Shown: positions 11,071 to 20,413, counted from the stretch's first letter. The stretch is DNA of 21,764 bases from Hemicentrotus pulcherrimus (GCA_003118195.1 BEXV01000610.1:28650-50413), one strand, 5' to 3'. Translations and numbers: made by a program. The notes: generated by a model from the letters alone, not told the origin.

Positions 11071-11295
11071 GTGGTCGGACTGTGGATCACATGGTTCGCG
11101 GTTCGAGTCCCTCCGCGGCAATAATGTCCTTTGGAGAAACTTTAATATACATTTGCCACTCTCCACCCAGGTGTTAAATTGGTACCGGTAGGAACGAATT
11201 CCTTGAAAGCTGTGATCATCGAAAATAATAGCTTAGCAGAGCTGGGGTAATTGAGCAGCTAGCGCGGTGGATATGTGCGCTTTCAAAATATCCGA
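11071..11295 (+). mobile_element. tRNA-derived SINE, 5'-truncated (copy 2)
   Basis: Begins inside the tRNA-like head at GTGGTCGGACTGTGGATCAC and has the B box GGTTCGAGTCC (11100-11110), then AATGTCCTTTGG, CCACTCTCCACCCAGGTG and GGTACCGGTAGGAACGAATT. No good A box is left. It runs into an ATT microsatellite that probably grew from the element's A/T-rich tail. Confidence 0.8.
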
Positions 11296-11528
11296 TATTA
11301 TTATCATTATTATCATTATTATTATTACTCTTATTATTATCATCATTATTGTTAATATAACTATTACTATTATAATCAGTATTATTGTTATTATTATCAT
11401 CATTACCATTCTCATTACAAATACTAATATGAGTATTAGTATTGATATTATAATTGCTATGATCATTATTATTATTATTTTATCATTTTTATTATCATCG
11501 TANTATTGTAATTATCATTATCTTTAAA
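11296..11528. repeat. (ATT)n microsatellite with one ambiguous base
   Basis: About 230 bases of ATT/ATC units on the plus strand, with N at 11503. It directly follows the copy-2 SINE. Ile-rich frames are translations of the repeat. Confidence 0.95.
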
Positions 11529-11803
11529 AAAAGCGATTAAGATGTACACTTCCTTCCCTGTACTCTGCTTTCTTGATATAATTATGTTTCCATAATATTT
11601 ATAATTTCATTGCTTGGAAATATACCTATGAATGCGAATACTTGTAGCCTATATCAATAATCAAAATGCTATCTAGGGCAATTGATATGGCTTGCCCTTA
11701 CAACGTAATGTATGCAATTCGCGTTCTGACTTTTGAAATAAAATTGTTCGTTGACTGGTGAATGAAATGATTTGTAACTAGGCACTGAACAAAGATTTGT
11801 GCA

Positions 11804-11997
11804 TTAAAGGCAGACTTTACTACTTCAGCCATAAGGGATTAGATCGCCCAGCGAGCAGGTGACAGGTGGCTTTCTCATTTACTCAGCTCTCATTTAACAT
11901 AAGAAAAAGAGGATCATGGGGGACCAACAGGCACCGATTGGGGAAGTTTTCTATTTAGAGGGAGCAAGTAGCTACAAGTAGGAAAGTGTGCCTTTAA
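11804..11997 (+). mobile_element. TTAA-flanked MITE-like element, copy 1
   Basis: Bounded by TTAA on both sides (11804-11807 and 11994-11997). The ends form inverted repeats: TTAAAGGCAGACTTTACTAC at the left matches the reverse complement of the right end (TTAAAGGCACACTTTCCTAC), with about 20 of 22 positions the same. It has no coding capacity. The core TAACATAAGAAAAAGAGGAT and CACCGATT is shared with the other two copies. TTAA target duplications are typical of piggyBac-type transposition, but the termini are not ones I can assign. Confidence 0.8.
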
Positions 11998-12106
11998 ATT
12001 TGATTACATTACGAAAATGGCCAATGTTCATATTAATGGAAGGAGACAGAAAAGAAATATTCTATTCACAATAAGCCAGTTAATAAAGGATCGTTTTCTA
12101 TAATAT

Positions 12107-12309
12107 TTAAAAAAAGCTCATCTGTACTGGTTTATAGGAGGGATAAGACCACACTGCAAGGCCATGCACTGGACAGGTGGTTATCTCATCAACTAAGCTC
12201 TCAATTAACATAAGAAAAAGAGGACCATGGGGGACCAATGGTCACCGATTAGGCATTATTTTCTATATAGAGGAAGCAAGTAGCTACCAGTAGGACAGTG
12301 TGGCTTTAA
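12107..12309 (+). mobile_element. TTAA-flanked MITE-like element, copy 2
   Basis: Same orientation as copy 1 and only 109 bases after it. TTAA at 12107-12110 and 12306-12309; the right end AGTGTGGCTTTAA is well kept, while the left end has decayed to TTAAAAAAAGCTCATCTGTA. It shares CTCAATTAACATAAGAAAAA, GGGGGACCAA, CACCGATTAGGCATT and AGCAAGTAGCTAC with the other copies. Confidence 0.8.
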
Positions 12310-12903
12310 GAGACACAAATCACGATTCTACCTTTAAACCATTCCAATCATAGGGAAGGCATGCATTCTCTCTGAGTTGTTTATTAACAATACACGCAAA
12401 GCGATGTCGAAAAATTAGGCACAGGCGGTCGCATAGAAGATTTAATAATATTCATCGGCATATATGAATCTCTTCATGGAAAGGCCAGTTTTTCGCTCTG
12501 ATTGCGTGTGAATTGAACCTGATAGGTTAAAATTGTATCAATATTGGGTCTAATACGCGAGGCAAATCCGATTCGGCACGAACTTTTCCTTTCTTCTTCA
12601 CGGACAAACGAGCTTCGATTTAGATTTTTATTCATTCAGCCTCAGCGCGATCAAGGTTTTAATGGATAAAAATAACTGTGTGGTGGAATTCTTTAGATAT
12701 TGTCATTGCACTAAATTTTAAGCAGCTATATCGAAAAGCAATTATGTATTTATGAGATAAAAAAATATGAAGATTTGTTTTGCTCTCGCTGATTTTTTCC
12801 TCTTTCAAGGATATGAACCCCTACCCCTCTCACACCCTCCCTCTATTCTGTCGTGATGTATATTTTTAATTTCACTAACCTAATCTGACAAGTGCCCCTC
12901 CCG
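12310..12903. other. Gene-free stretch
   Basis: No gene or repeat recognised apart from a short pyrimidine-rich CTACCCCTCTCACACCCTCC at about 12820. Confidence 0.45.
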
Positions 12904-12986
12904 CCTATGATGAAAATGTCCCTCAATGCCTGGACTCACGCCACGCCACTGGCTAGACACAAAACAGAATGTCATAGAAAGGTCTC
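12904..12986 (-). repeat. Dispersed repeat with CAGTGGCGT, copy 1
   Basis: The minus strand reads GAGACCTTTCTATGACATTC, TGTTTTGTGTCTAGCCAGTG, GCGTGGCGTGAGTCCAGGCA, TTGAGGGACATTTTCATCAT. It matches the plus strand at 15341-15428 with scattered substitutions and small indels. CAGTGGCGT words occur at the ends of many DNA transposons, but here the match runs through both sides of that word, so it is internal to the repeat. Confidence 0.75.
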
Positions 12987-13080
12987 TCAAATTGCGATGC
13001 AATTTCTAACTGCAAGTAATCGGGGGAAGACCAAATATTTCGTGGATTGAATATGATTGGCTTTAATTCCTTTAAATCGC

Positions 13081-13580
13081 ACGGGAGGACCAAACTTCAA
13101 TGCCCGGTGTACACGTGGCGTCAAGCCTGTGCAAGAAAGCAGCCCACATGCGTCAGCAAGTCAACGCATTGTGTGCACTGTATATTTCGCAATCACTTTT
13201 CTAGACGACTTTACCCCCCTTAAAATGGCGCGTTAAAGACTGCGCAAGTCGCAAACGCATTACTACGTCAGCCAAAATAACGCCTCGTGTGCAAGCAAGC
13301 ATACGTCCCTGTGTGACCAAACTCTGACGTAACGCGCATAGGAACTTCCGATTTAGCTTGGAGAGGACACGCCCGCGCAGTAATACTAGACTGTCACTTC
13401 GCAAGGAGACCATAGTCGATTTCATCATACCGCTTACAAAGCGATTGGCGATTTCTAAAACTGGCCGTTACTCGGTTACTGACATCACGACGATCGTTTT
13501 ATCTCTTCTTTTGCATTTTATTTTGGTTAAAAAAGCAGACGGTTCGAAATTAATTGCGTACACGAAATAATCACGTGGTG
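13081..13580. promoter_or_regulatory. CpG-dense block with clustered promoter-type words
   Basis: I count 34 CpGs between 13081 and 13500, against sparse CpG in most of the window. It holds E boxes CACGTG (13112-13117 and 13572-13577), YY1-like AAAATGGCG (13222-13230), TGCGCA (13241-13246), CRE-like TACGTCAG (13264-13271) and TGACGTAA (13325-13332), and an ETS-like ACTTCCGA (13344-13351). This mix is typical of housekeeping-type promoters in animals. Partly repeated words (GTGCAAGAAAGCA near 13129, GTGCAAGCAAGCA near 13289) leave open a CpG-rich transposon fragment. No gene on either side can be named, so direction is unknown. Confidence 0.35.
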
Positions 13581-14160
13581 TACAGTAAAAATAAACACGT
13601 TTAACGCTGCCATGGCGACCACACGATCTAATTTATAATTAAAGCCACTTTCTTCGACTATAATGAGTCGGACGTGAAATTCATTATTTTAGCAAAAGAA
13701 AAAAAAAACGTAGGTCACTTATATTCGTGTCATAATATTTTCGTCATATAAATCCCTTTTAAAGGCATTGTTTTACAAATCTGAGATGAATGGCCCTACG
13801 TGTTATCAGTGTCTGTAGTATGGTGTTATATCCAAGCCCTAAACAAATTGTGCTTCAAAATGAACATGAAATGTTTTAAAAAAGTAAAAAATCTTTGAGT
13901 GACCGGTTTTCCCACACTCATTTCCCCCAATAGACTGTTATAATGTTATAAATATCGTTGGGAAAACGGTCTTTGACATTTATAATTCCAATCATAAATA
14001 TCTCGATAATCAGACAGGCGATCGGGTTGTAAAAGTCATGGAATTCTTAACCTAAAGGTTTATAATTATGATTGCAGCATGAGCCAAATTCAGGATTTGG
14101 TACAGAATCTGAAGCAAAGCTACCGAATCCCTTCAAGGGAAGATAAATATAGCAAGGATC
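13581..14160. other. Gene-free AT-rich stretch
   Basis: No coding or repeat signal recognised. Confidence 0.45.
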
Positions 14161-14225
14161 GGAATCCTTTGTAAATATAAAGTCTATACCCTTTACATAA
14201 AATATCCTTTTTACAAAGGATACCG
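14161..14225. repeat. Inverted repeat ATCCTTTGTAAA / TTTACAAAGGAT
   Basis: Exact 12-base arms at 14164-14175 and 14210-14221; similarity extends outward (ATCGGAATCC against ATCCGGTATCC) with one gap and one mismatch. The loop is 34 bases. It may be a small transposon remnant or a cruciform-forming site. Confidence 0.6.
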
Positions 14226-14258
14226 GATAAGGAAATTCATTTGAGTTTTTTGCTCCTT

Positions 14259-14362
14259 CAGTTTTCTTCTTCTTCGTCTTCTTCTTTTTCTTCCTTTTCC
14301 TCCTCTTACTCTTCTTTTTGTCTTCTACATCTCCATCATCACCATCCTTTTCGTCTTCCTTG
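14259..14362. repeat. (CTT)n-rich polypyrimidine tract
   Basis: About 100 bases of TTCTTC-type pyrimidine sequence on the plus strand. A minus-strand frame of 119 codons (14406-14047) reads through it as a Lys/Arg/Asp-rich segment; outside the tract it has no recognisable domain, so I do not call a gene. Confidence 0.8.
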
Positions 14363-15340
14363 GTAATATCGTTTTTCTCAGTCCATCTACCTTCATTTTG
14401 TAGCACTAATTCCGCCTAAAACTCCCCTATATTTGGCTTAACCTATGTCAGCTGACTAAACAACTGCTTCACCACATAATATTTACTCCCTTCAGAATAA
14501 AACTCTCAACCTTTCATCCAAAATATCAAATGCAATTACCAATGATGCTCTTCTTTTCCTGTATCAATCTCCTCTTCACAAGTGACCATTTCTGAAATTA
14601 ACAGGTTTCAATGTAATAACGAGTGTCGTATCTCTCAATCCCTGAAAACGATCCTTAATTTGTATTATTCCGAATGACGCTAATTCCATATAGGGCCCAC
14701 CTGTTTTGTGTACATCTATAGGTCCGTCATTAATAGCTGGCGACTTGTAACCTTGATTTGCTTGCGCTACTTAACACATTAACATCTGCCGGTTCAGCCA
14801 ATTTAATCTATGATAAAAAATAAAAAAATCAATTCACTCACAGACAGATGATCAGTATTTCCCTTGTACATCCTTCTCCAAAACAATCTAGAGTTATCAG
14901 GTTAAATTTAGAATAGAAAGAGAAATTTATTACCACATCACATCTATCCAAGGTTGAAAGGCAGATATCATTACGAGCAGGCTTTTACGAAAATAGAGAT
15001 TAACGAGAAAGATTATCTGAATGCTTTAATATCCACAAATTGAAAGTATAAAGTGTGAAAATGAAGACTGTATTTGCTGCTGGAGGGAGGAGAGGTGTAG
15101 GAGAATCTGCAAGAAATGATGACGGTATGTTTAATACTCCTGCATTTTTGAGCTATTTTAATGATAGCTTATAAAAGTCAATTAACAACAAAAATGGCGA
15201 AGAAAATCATTGAACCGACACCATCGACATGGCTGACTAATGATAACAATGAATGACGTGCGTAACTAAATTGCATCCACTAGACAATTATTCCTGAAGC
15301 GATTAGCTAACAGCGTTTATAACAAGCTCCCTAAGTTAAA
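14363..15340. other. Gene-free stretch with one weak exon-like segment
   Basis: The only item of note is an ATG-started open segment at 15061-15124 followed by a good donor (GACG|GTATGT). It is too short to support a gene without transcripts. Confidence 0.45.
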
Positions 15341-15428
15341 GAGACCTTTCTAATGATATTCTGCTTTATGTCTAGTCAGTGGCGTAGTGCGAGACCAGAC
15401 ATCGAGGGACATGTCCATGATATCATCT
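15341..15428 (+). repeat. Dispersed repeat with CAGTGGCGT, copy 2
   Basis: GAGACCTTTCTAATGATATT, CTGCTTTATGTCTAGTCAGT, GGCGTAGTGCGAGACCAGAC, ATCGAGGGACATGTCCATGA. It is homologous to the minus strand of 12986-12904, so the two copies face opposite ways about 2.4 kb apart. Confidence 0.75.
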
Positions 15429-15905
15429 ATGGTTAATCAACCAATAGTTAGTTATGTTTCATGAACTTGAAATACAGCACTCAAACAATCAACACCTATT
15501 TGTCGAATTAGATCATGAAATTGAGGGCGGGGGAGCAATCAAATAACCCATTTGGTCTCTGGTAATCAATACATGATTTAGCATGAATATTCTAATTAGA
15601 TTGGCATTGATGGCGTAAACACGTAAACATCGCTGAGGGTGGAGCTAGCATACCCCCCCCCCCTCCCGTTTGGAGTTTTGGGGCGGGTGGGATATGTAGA
15701 CAGTATTACCAATACTACCATGTCCGCAATGTATCTTCATCACAAGGAACTATCGAGATCATTTCAGCCTCTGCCCTCCCCCCACCCACCCCCCTTTCAT
15801 CAATTACTGGATTTGCCGCTTGATTATGTCAGTCAGGGACGTCACCTAAACATTTGTTAATGATTTGAGAGGGTAGGCTCATTAGAATTATTACGTTTCT
15901 TAATT
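15429..15905. other. Gene-free stretch with C- and G-runs
   Basis: A run of nine or more C at about 15653 faces TTTTGGGGCGGGTGGG at 15676-15691, and CCCCACCCACCCCCC lies near 15779-15794. No gene is seen; the 73-codon frame over it is composition-driven. Confidence 0.45.
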
Positions 15906-16080
15906 CGCGAGGGCCCTGACATCAATAATTCAAGTACTGCCAGGTACCTTTTAAACCTGGGTCGAGATGATCATGAAGCACCTGTCCTTGTCCAGAGATG
16001 AAAGCACCGAGTAAGGATTCGAATCCAGGATGTCTCGTATGAGAGTCCCCATGTATTCACAACTAGACCATAGTTCGCCC
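15906..16080 (-). mobile_element. tRNA-derived SINE, minus orientation (copy 5)
   Basis: On the minus strand an A box TATGGTCTAGTTG (16072-16060) and a palindromic B box GGATTCGAATCC (16026-16015) are followed by ACCCAGGTTTAAAAGGTACC, TGGCAGT and GTCAGGGCCCTC, the same body as the 17.5- and 18.6-kb copies (CACCCAGGTGTAAATGGGTA, GCAGGGCCC). It is the most diverged copy. It ends 19 bases from a TTAA-type element of the same orientation. Confidence 0.75.
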
Positions 16081-16099
16081 ACGATAGCTCGGACAAATG

Positions 16100-16293
16100 T
16101 TAAAGCCCCGATTTAATACGTATAGCTAATTGTGCCCTATATATAGCAAACAATGCCTAATCGGTGCCTGTTGGTCCCCATAATCCCCTTTTTCTTATGT
16201 TAATTGAGAGCTGATTTGATGAGATAACCACCTGTCAGTGGCCTTGCAGGGAGGCCTAATCCCCCTGGCCAAACTAGTGCAGACGGGCTTTAA
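16100..16293 (-). mobile_element. TTAA-flanked MITE-like element, copy 3 (inverted)
   Basis: TTAA at 16100-16103 and 16290-16293. On the minus strand the ends read TTAAAGCCCGTCTGCACTAG and, reversed from the other side, TTAAAGCCCCGATTTAATAC, a shorter terminal match than in copy 1. The core CTCAATTAACATAAGAAAAA and CAACAGGCACCGATTAGGCA is close to copies 1 and 2. No coding capacity. Confidence 0.8.
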
Positions 16294-16756
16294 CGAATGA
16301 ACAGAGATTTTTTTTTTTCATCACCAATGTCATATGAATGTAAATTGTATACAACGCCATTTTCACATCTACTCTGGATAGCATGGATACCAAAAATAGC
16401 AACAGATTTAATAATAGAAACCGGCACTACTCCAGTTGTTTCAAAATAATCATATCTTGATGATTTTGAGGAAGCATGTATCATTCTAGTATCAGATATA
16501 CATACGACATGGAAATATGGATTGCCTTATTGCATGTATTGATTATAAGGTCAAGTTTGCACGGGAAATTCACGTACAATCTTATTTTAATGAAATACTT
16601 GCCCACCAAATTTATGTTTTTAAAAGGAGAAAATTTGGTTGTTGATTTTTGTTTATGCAACCACATTGATAAACATTATGTGTTAATCAACTAATAGATC
16701 ATTTATTCAATACAAGCGTGTATTATGATGAAAAATATTTCTCAATAAGCAACTCA
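16294..16756. other. Gene-free AT-rich stretch
   Basis: Overlapping short frames at 16476-16694 have no recognisable motif. Nothing else seen. Confidence 0.45.
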
Positions 16757-16891
16757 CTTTCCTTCTCTCCTTCCTTCCCTCCCTCCCTTACTCCCTCACC
16801 CGTCTCTCTCTCTCTATCTCCCTCTCTCTCTCCCTCTCTCTCTCTCCCTCTCTCTCCATCTCCCTCTCTCTCCCTCTCTTTCTCTCCGTTC
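16757..16891. repeat. (CT)n / (CCT)n polypyrimidine tract
   Basis: About 130 bases of CTCTCT, CCTTCC and CCCT units on the plus strand. Ser/Leu/Pro-rich and Arg/Glu-rich frames are translations of the repeat. Confidence 0.95.
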
Positions 16892-17529
16892 TTTATCGAT
16901 TGATACCGAAAAGAAACATTATATTTCTTTGCATATGCCCGGAAATATATATCCACCGAATGTTATCATTATTACATCATTCATCTCATAACGGAAGCCG
17001 TTGTAGAAAAATATATGGGCTAATGTTCCAAATTCATTGTCTCTAAGAAAATACAGAATATGGGAGTTAAGCAAGTTAATTATCTAGTCCCAGTTACAAA
17101 CAAAGGCAGAGGCATTTTGTCATTCGCAAATCATTTCATCAAAAGGCCAAAATTGGGTTACGATAAAAAATCAAAATAAAAAATGTCAATTATTGGTTCA
17201 CTAATTGGACAAACAATATAAAGGTTAAAAACACTATACAAAAAGCCAGTTATCATTATACAAAACTGGAGCTGATGGCAATTAGTACATCCTGTGAAAA
17301 GGTTACGGTATTGCTTTTGACATAATTTGACAAGCCCCTCTTTGTTTTATCTTTTCTTTTCTAAAATAGCTTTATCTGAACATTAATGTCTGACATCTTT
17401 ATCATTCCACGAGTTTACACGATATGCATTCAGGCTAATTGGCGTTTTATTAGATTGTTCATGATTTACCAACTGCAATATCAAATTGTTACCGTAGTGA
17501 ACTATTCGTTGCTACAGGTTACGAGGAGG
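16892..17529. other. Gene-free AT-rich stretch
   Basis: No coding or repeat signal recognised up to the SINE. Confidence 0.45.
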
Positions 17530-17765
17530 TGTCGTGGTATAGTAGTTCATAAACTTGACTCTCAATCCAAGAGATGAGGGTTCGAATCTTAGCCCGGTAG
17601 TAACATCCTTTGACAGGACATTAACCCACGTGTGTCACTCTTCACCCAGGTGTAAATGGGTACCTAGTAATTGCTGGGGTTATAATTGCAGGGCCCTCAG
17701 AAGAACAGCATTGATTCCCCATGGGCCTTCCCTTGGTAAAACGAAATATCATTATTTTTTATTAC
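17530..17765 (+). mobile_element. tRNA-derived SINE (copy 3)
   Basis: A box TGGTATAGTAG (17535-17545) and B box GGTTCGAATCT (17579-17589) are followed by AACATCCTTTGACAGGACAT, TTCACCCAGGTGTAAATGGG, TACCTAGTAATTGCTGGGGT and GCAGGGCCCTCAGAAGAACA, then a T-rich tail. It is very similar to the copy at 18.6 kb, 1.1 kb away in the same orientation. The tRNA part does not fold into a full cloverleaf. Confidence 0.85.
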
Positions 17766-18000
17766 AGTTACTACTTGTCCAGTTTTTCCCCCTTTTAGCT
17801 GTGGCTCCAAAAAGACTAGATTAAAAAATATAAAAAACTTGTTCTGTACAATTTCTCCACTTTCTGTTTTAATTGATCCTTATTGATTCTCTCATTCTTA
17901 TTCAACAATATCTGATTCGGTAACGTTCAATGAAATAATGTACATTTTCCATTCTTTTTCTCCCTTGCATACAGTGCTTAGAGACTAAATCTAAGTTTTA
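17766..18000. other. Gene-free stretch between a SINE and a G-rich segment
   Basis: No coding or repeat signal recognised. Confidence 0.45.
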
Positions 18001-18218
18001 GTGAAGAGGGGTTGGGGGCGGGGGGGGGCACGATTCCGAAATTTTCTGACGAGGAAAGAACACCCTTTATCTGATTTGACACGTGCCTATTTAATCAAAA
18101 AGTTGAAAGAGAGGCCTATAATTTGTGTACTTCAGGAATGCCAAATTGATTTTACAAAGGGGTACGAGACTGTTGTGCTGCCGCCCCCCCCCCCCAAAAA
18201 AAATTACCAGTGGCTAAC
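18001..18218. other. Segment bounded by a G-rich and a C-rich run
   Basis: It starts with G4-TT-G5-C-G9 (18008-18028), a G-quadruplex-type word, then CACGA, and ends with GTGCTGCCG, C12 (18184-18195), A8 and CCAGTGGC. The two ends are loosely complementary (G-run then CACG; CGGCAGCAC when reversed). It may be a small non-autonomous DNA transposon, but no target duplication is evident. Confidence 0.3.
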
Positions 18219-18628
18219 AGCGGACGAACAAATCCTCTACTGTCATCGCGAATTGATGCCTCCTTTCGCATGGATTCATCGCTTGACGTAAACACGGTGT
18301 TATTTGTTATTTGGGTAGAGGGTTCTTTTTTCTCGAAAGTTCTAGGTCTTACGAATAGCGTAAATGCAATAGAAAAAGGGCCCACCCTTTCAAGGTCAGT
18401 TTTGACGATAACCTTCGAGCCTACACATCGTTTTTAGAATCAATCGATTCAACAGTATTCAACGTGAATGACCAAATTGAAGTGATTTACAGACATACAT
18501 GTCAACAATCCATGAAATTGGGCAACTTAGGGTCGAAAAATCTCGCCATCAATCAATATTTGCCATGTTTATAAAGGGTTGTTAAAGGGGTTTTGAGGGA
18601 AATTGAACAATGCTTGGTGAAGTGGACG
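18219..18628. other. Gene-free stretch
   Basis: Frames of 60 to 80 codons here lack any recognisable motif. Confidence 0.4.
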
Positions 18629-18850
18629 TGTCGTAGTATAGTGGTTAATTCACGTGACATTAAAGCCGAGGGTTATGGGTTCGAATCACAGCCCGATACT
18701 AACGTCCTTTGGCAAGAACTTAATCCACGTTTGCCACTCTCCACCCAGGTGTGAATGGGTACCTGGCAATTGCTGGGGTTATACTAATTGCAGGGCCCAC
18801 AGGAAGAACAACATTGAAACTGATGATGCCTACCTGGATAAACAAATTTA
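18629..18850 (+). mobile_element. tRNA-derived SINE (copy 4)
   Basis: A box TAGTATAGTGG (18634-18644) and B box GGTTCGAATCA (18678-18688), then AACGTCCTTTGGCAAGAACT, CCACTCTCCACCCAGGTGTG, AATGGGTACCTGGCAATTGC, GCAGGGCCCACAGGAAGAAC and GCCTACCTGGATAAA. It is the best preserved copy of this type in the window. Confidence 0.87.
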
Positions 18851-19197
18851 TTAGCAGTAGTATTGGTATTATTAAGCATAGCATAACAAATGTTTACAAT
18901 CCTCGCTACACAAATTTTGGACTTTTAATTTTTTTATACAAGCAGGAAAAAATGATATATTATATAATAAAATATTTTTTTTTAAATAGTTAGATAATTA
19001 ACAATAATCATTATAATCATTTTCGAGGTATGCCGGCAGTTTATGAATTATCTGACTAGCTGAAAACAGATTTCAATTGGGGTGTCGCCCCACCCCCCCC
19101 CACACACACACCCACCATAGCGACGCCCTAGTTACTAAGTTTATTCATATTTATACAGATGCTTCATCTTGAGTCTCATCCAGGCGAAAACAATGGA
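18851..19197. other. Gene-free AT-rich stretch with a C/CA-rich island
   Basis: CCCCACCCCCCCCC followed by a CA run lies at about 19089-19111. No gene seen. Confidence 0.45.
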
Positions 19198-19234
19198 CCC
19201 CCCCCCCCCCCCCCCNTCTCTCTCTCTCTCTCTC
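19198..19234. repeat. Poly-C18, ambiguous base and (TC)9
   Basis: Eighteen C at 19198-19215, N at 19216, then TC repeats to 19234. The N between two simple repeats marks uncertain base calling, so the true lengths may differ. Confidence 0.9.
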
Positions 19235-20361
19235 GTCATCTCTCACTGCAATCTAGATCGAAAATTTTGTAGTAATACAAAAAGTGGACAATCTTTCCTA
19301 ATTCCATCAAGAATCAATTTTTTGTGTATATTTTATAAACATTGAGTAGACTTATTTTTCTCAAATTGGTTTCAAAATTATCCTGGGCATCTTTAATCGT
19401 TTACCCAATTAGCAAAGATTATTAATCAATTTGCGATTTGTAAGAGAAATTATAGAGATTTTAAAACGTGATGTCTCTTCCGATCATTAATTATCTCCCG
19501 GTTATAAGCAATTATACGTTTCCCGTTCGCAATATAGCCGAACGTCACGATTAAACACTTTCACTTAGATTTACATAACTGAGATCGAGCCATCTATGGA
19601 TTACTTCCATTCTTATGAATGCAATGTAAAATCTAGAGCATTCCATCTCATCGCCCATTGTAATCATGAGGTTACATCATGCCAATACATGAAATTAAAT
19701 TTGTGTTCTTATTCGAAAGTACACACTCTCTGATATTCATCCTTGTTCAGTGTACATCCTCAGGAATGGTGGGTGAGTTCTATTTCTTATCACGACGGGA
19801 TAATTAACGTTTCTCGAGTCATGGCGAGCCTTACATCGTGCGCGTGGGTTGGAGCCGTTCAATTTCTCAAACATTGTAATAGCTTTTGTCGCTGACAACA
19901 ATAACAAGTTTATTACATTAATAGTAAACGAGTGTAATGCAAAGTTTAATCAACCGTCATATAATTTCGTCTTAATTAGGAATATTTCCAAAACTTCTTC
20001 GAATATGGTTCTACATGTAATTGACAACCACGGTGAATGCTGCATACTAATACAACATTTCTTGTAAAATAAATATAATACTAACACTACGATAGATATT
20101 AAATAGGCTAGCAATGCTAAGATGTATTATTAATTTGAATTATATCATGCACATTATATCAACTCAAATTTTGTTATAAAGATATTTTCACAATACCGTC
20201 GCATTGGCTTAATTATAGCTAAGAATATCGTACAAATTATTTGTAGGCCTGGGTGAATTCGGGCGTCAATTTGTATCATATTATAATTTTTAATATCATT
20301 GGTTAATGGCAGATTTGATGCTTAACAAGTGATAAATTCATCTATAAATTGATATGAAAAA
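19235..20361. other. Gene-free AT-rich stretch
   Basis: No coding or RNA gene recognised. A 72-codon frame at 19849-20067 has no motif I know. Confidence 0.5.
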
Positions 20362-20401
<40 letters not shown>

Positions 20402-20413
20402 AAGAGAGAGAGA
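20362..20413. repeat. (GA)n microsatellite
   Basis: About 50 bases of AG dinucleotides with one AAAGAAAG interruption. Confidence 0.95.

Noticed and set aside
11233..11527. Ile-rich hydrophobic frames
   Set aside because: Translation of the ATT microsatellite, and one contains the ambiguous base.
13358..13570. Plus-strand 70-codon frame in the CpG-dense block
   Set aside because: Starts at TTG with no ATG; the open frame is explained by the low number of stops in CpG-rich DNA; no recognisable domain.
17530..18850. Functional tRNA genes at the A/B boxes near 17.5 and 18.6 kb
   Set aside because: The stems do not pair fully and the anticodon loops are not acceptable; shared downstream bodies show they are SINEs.
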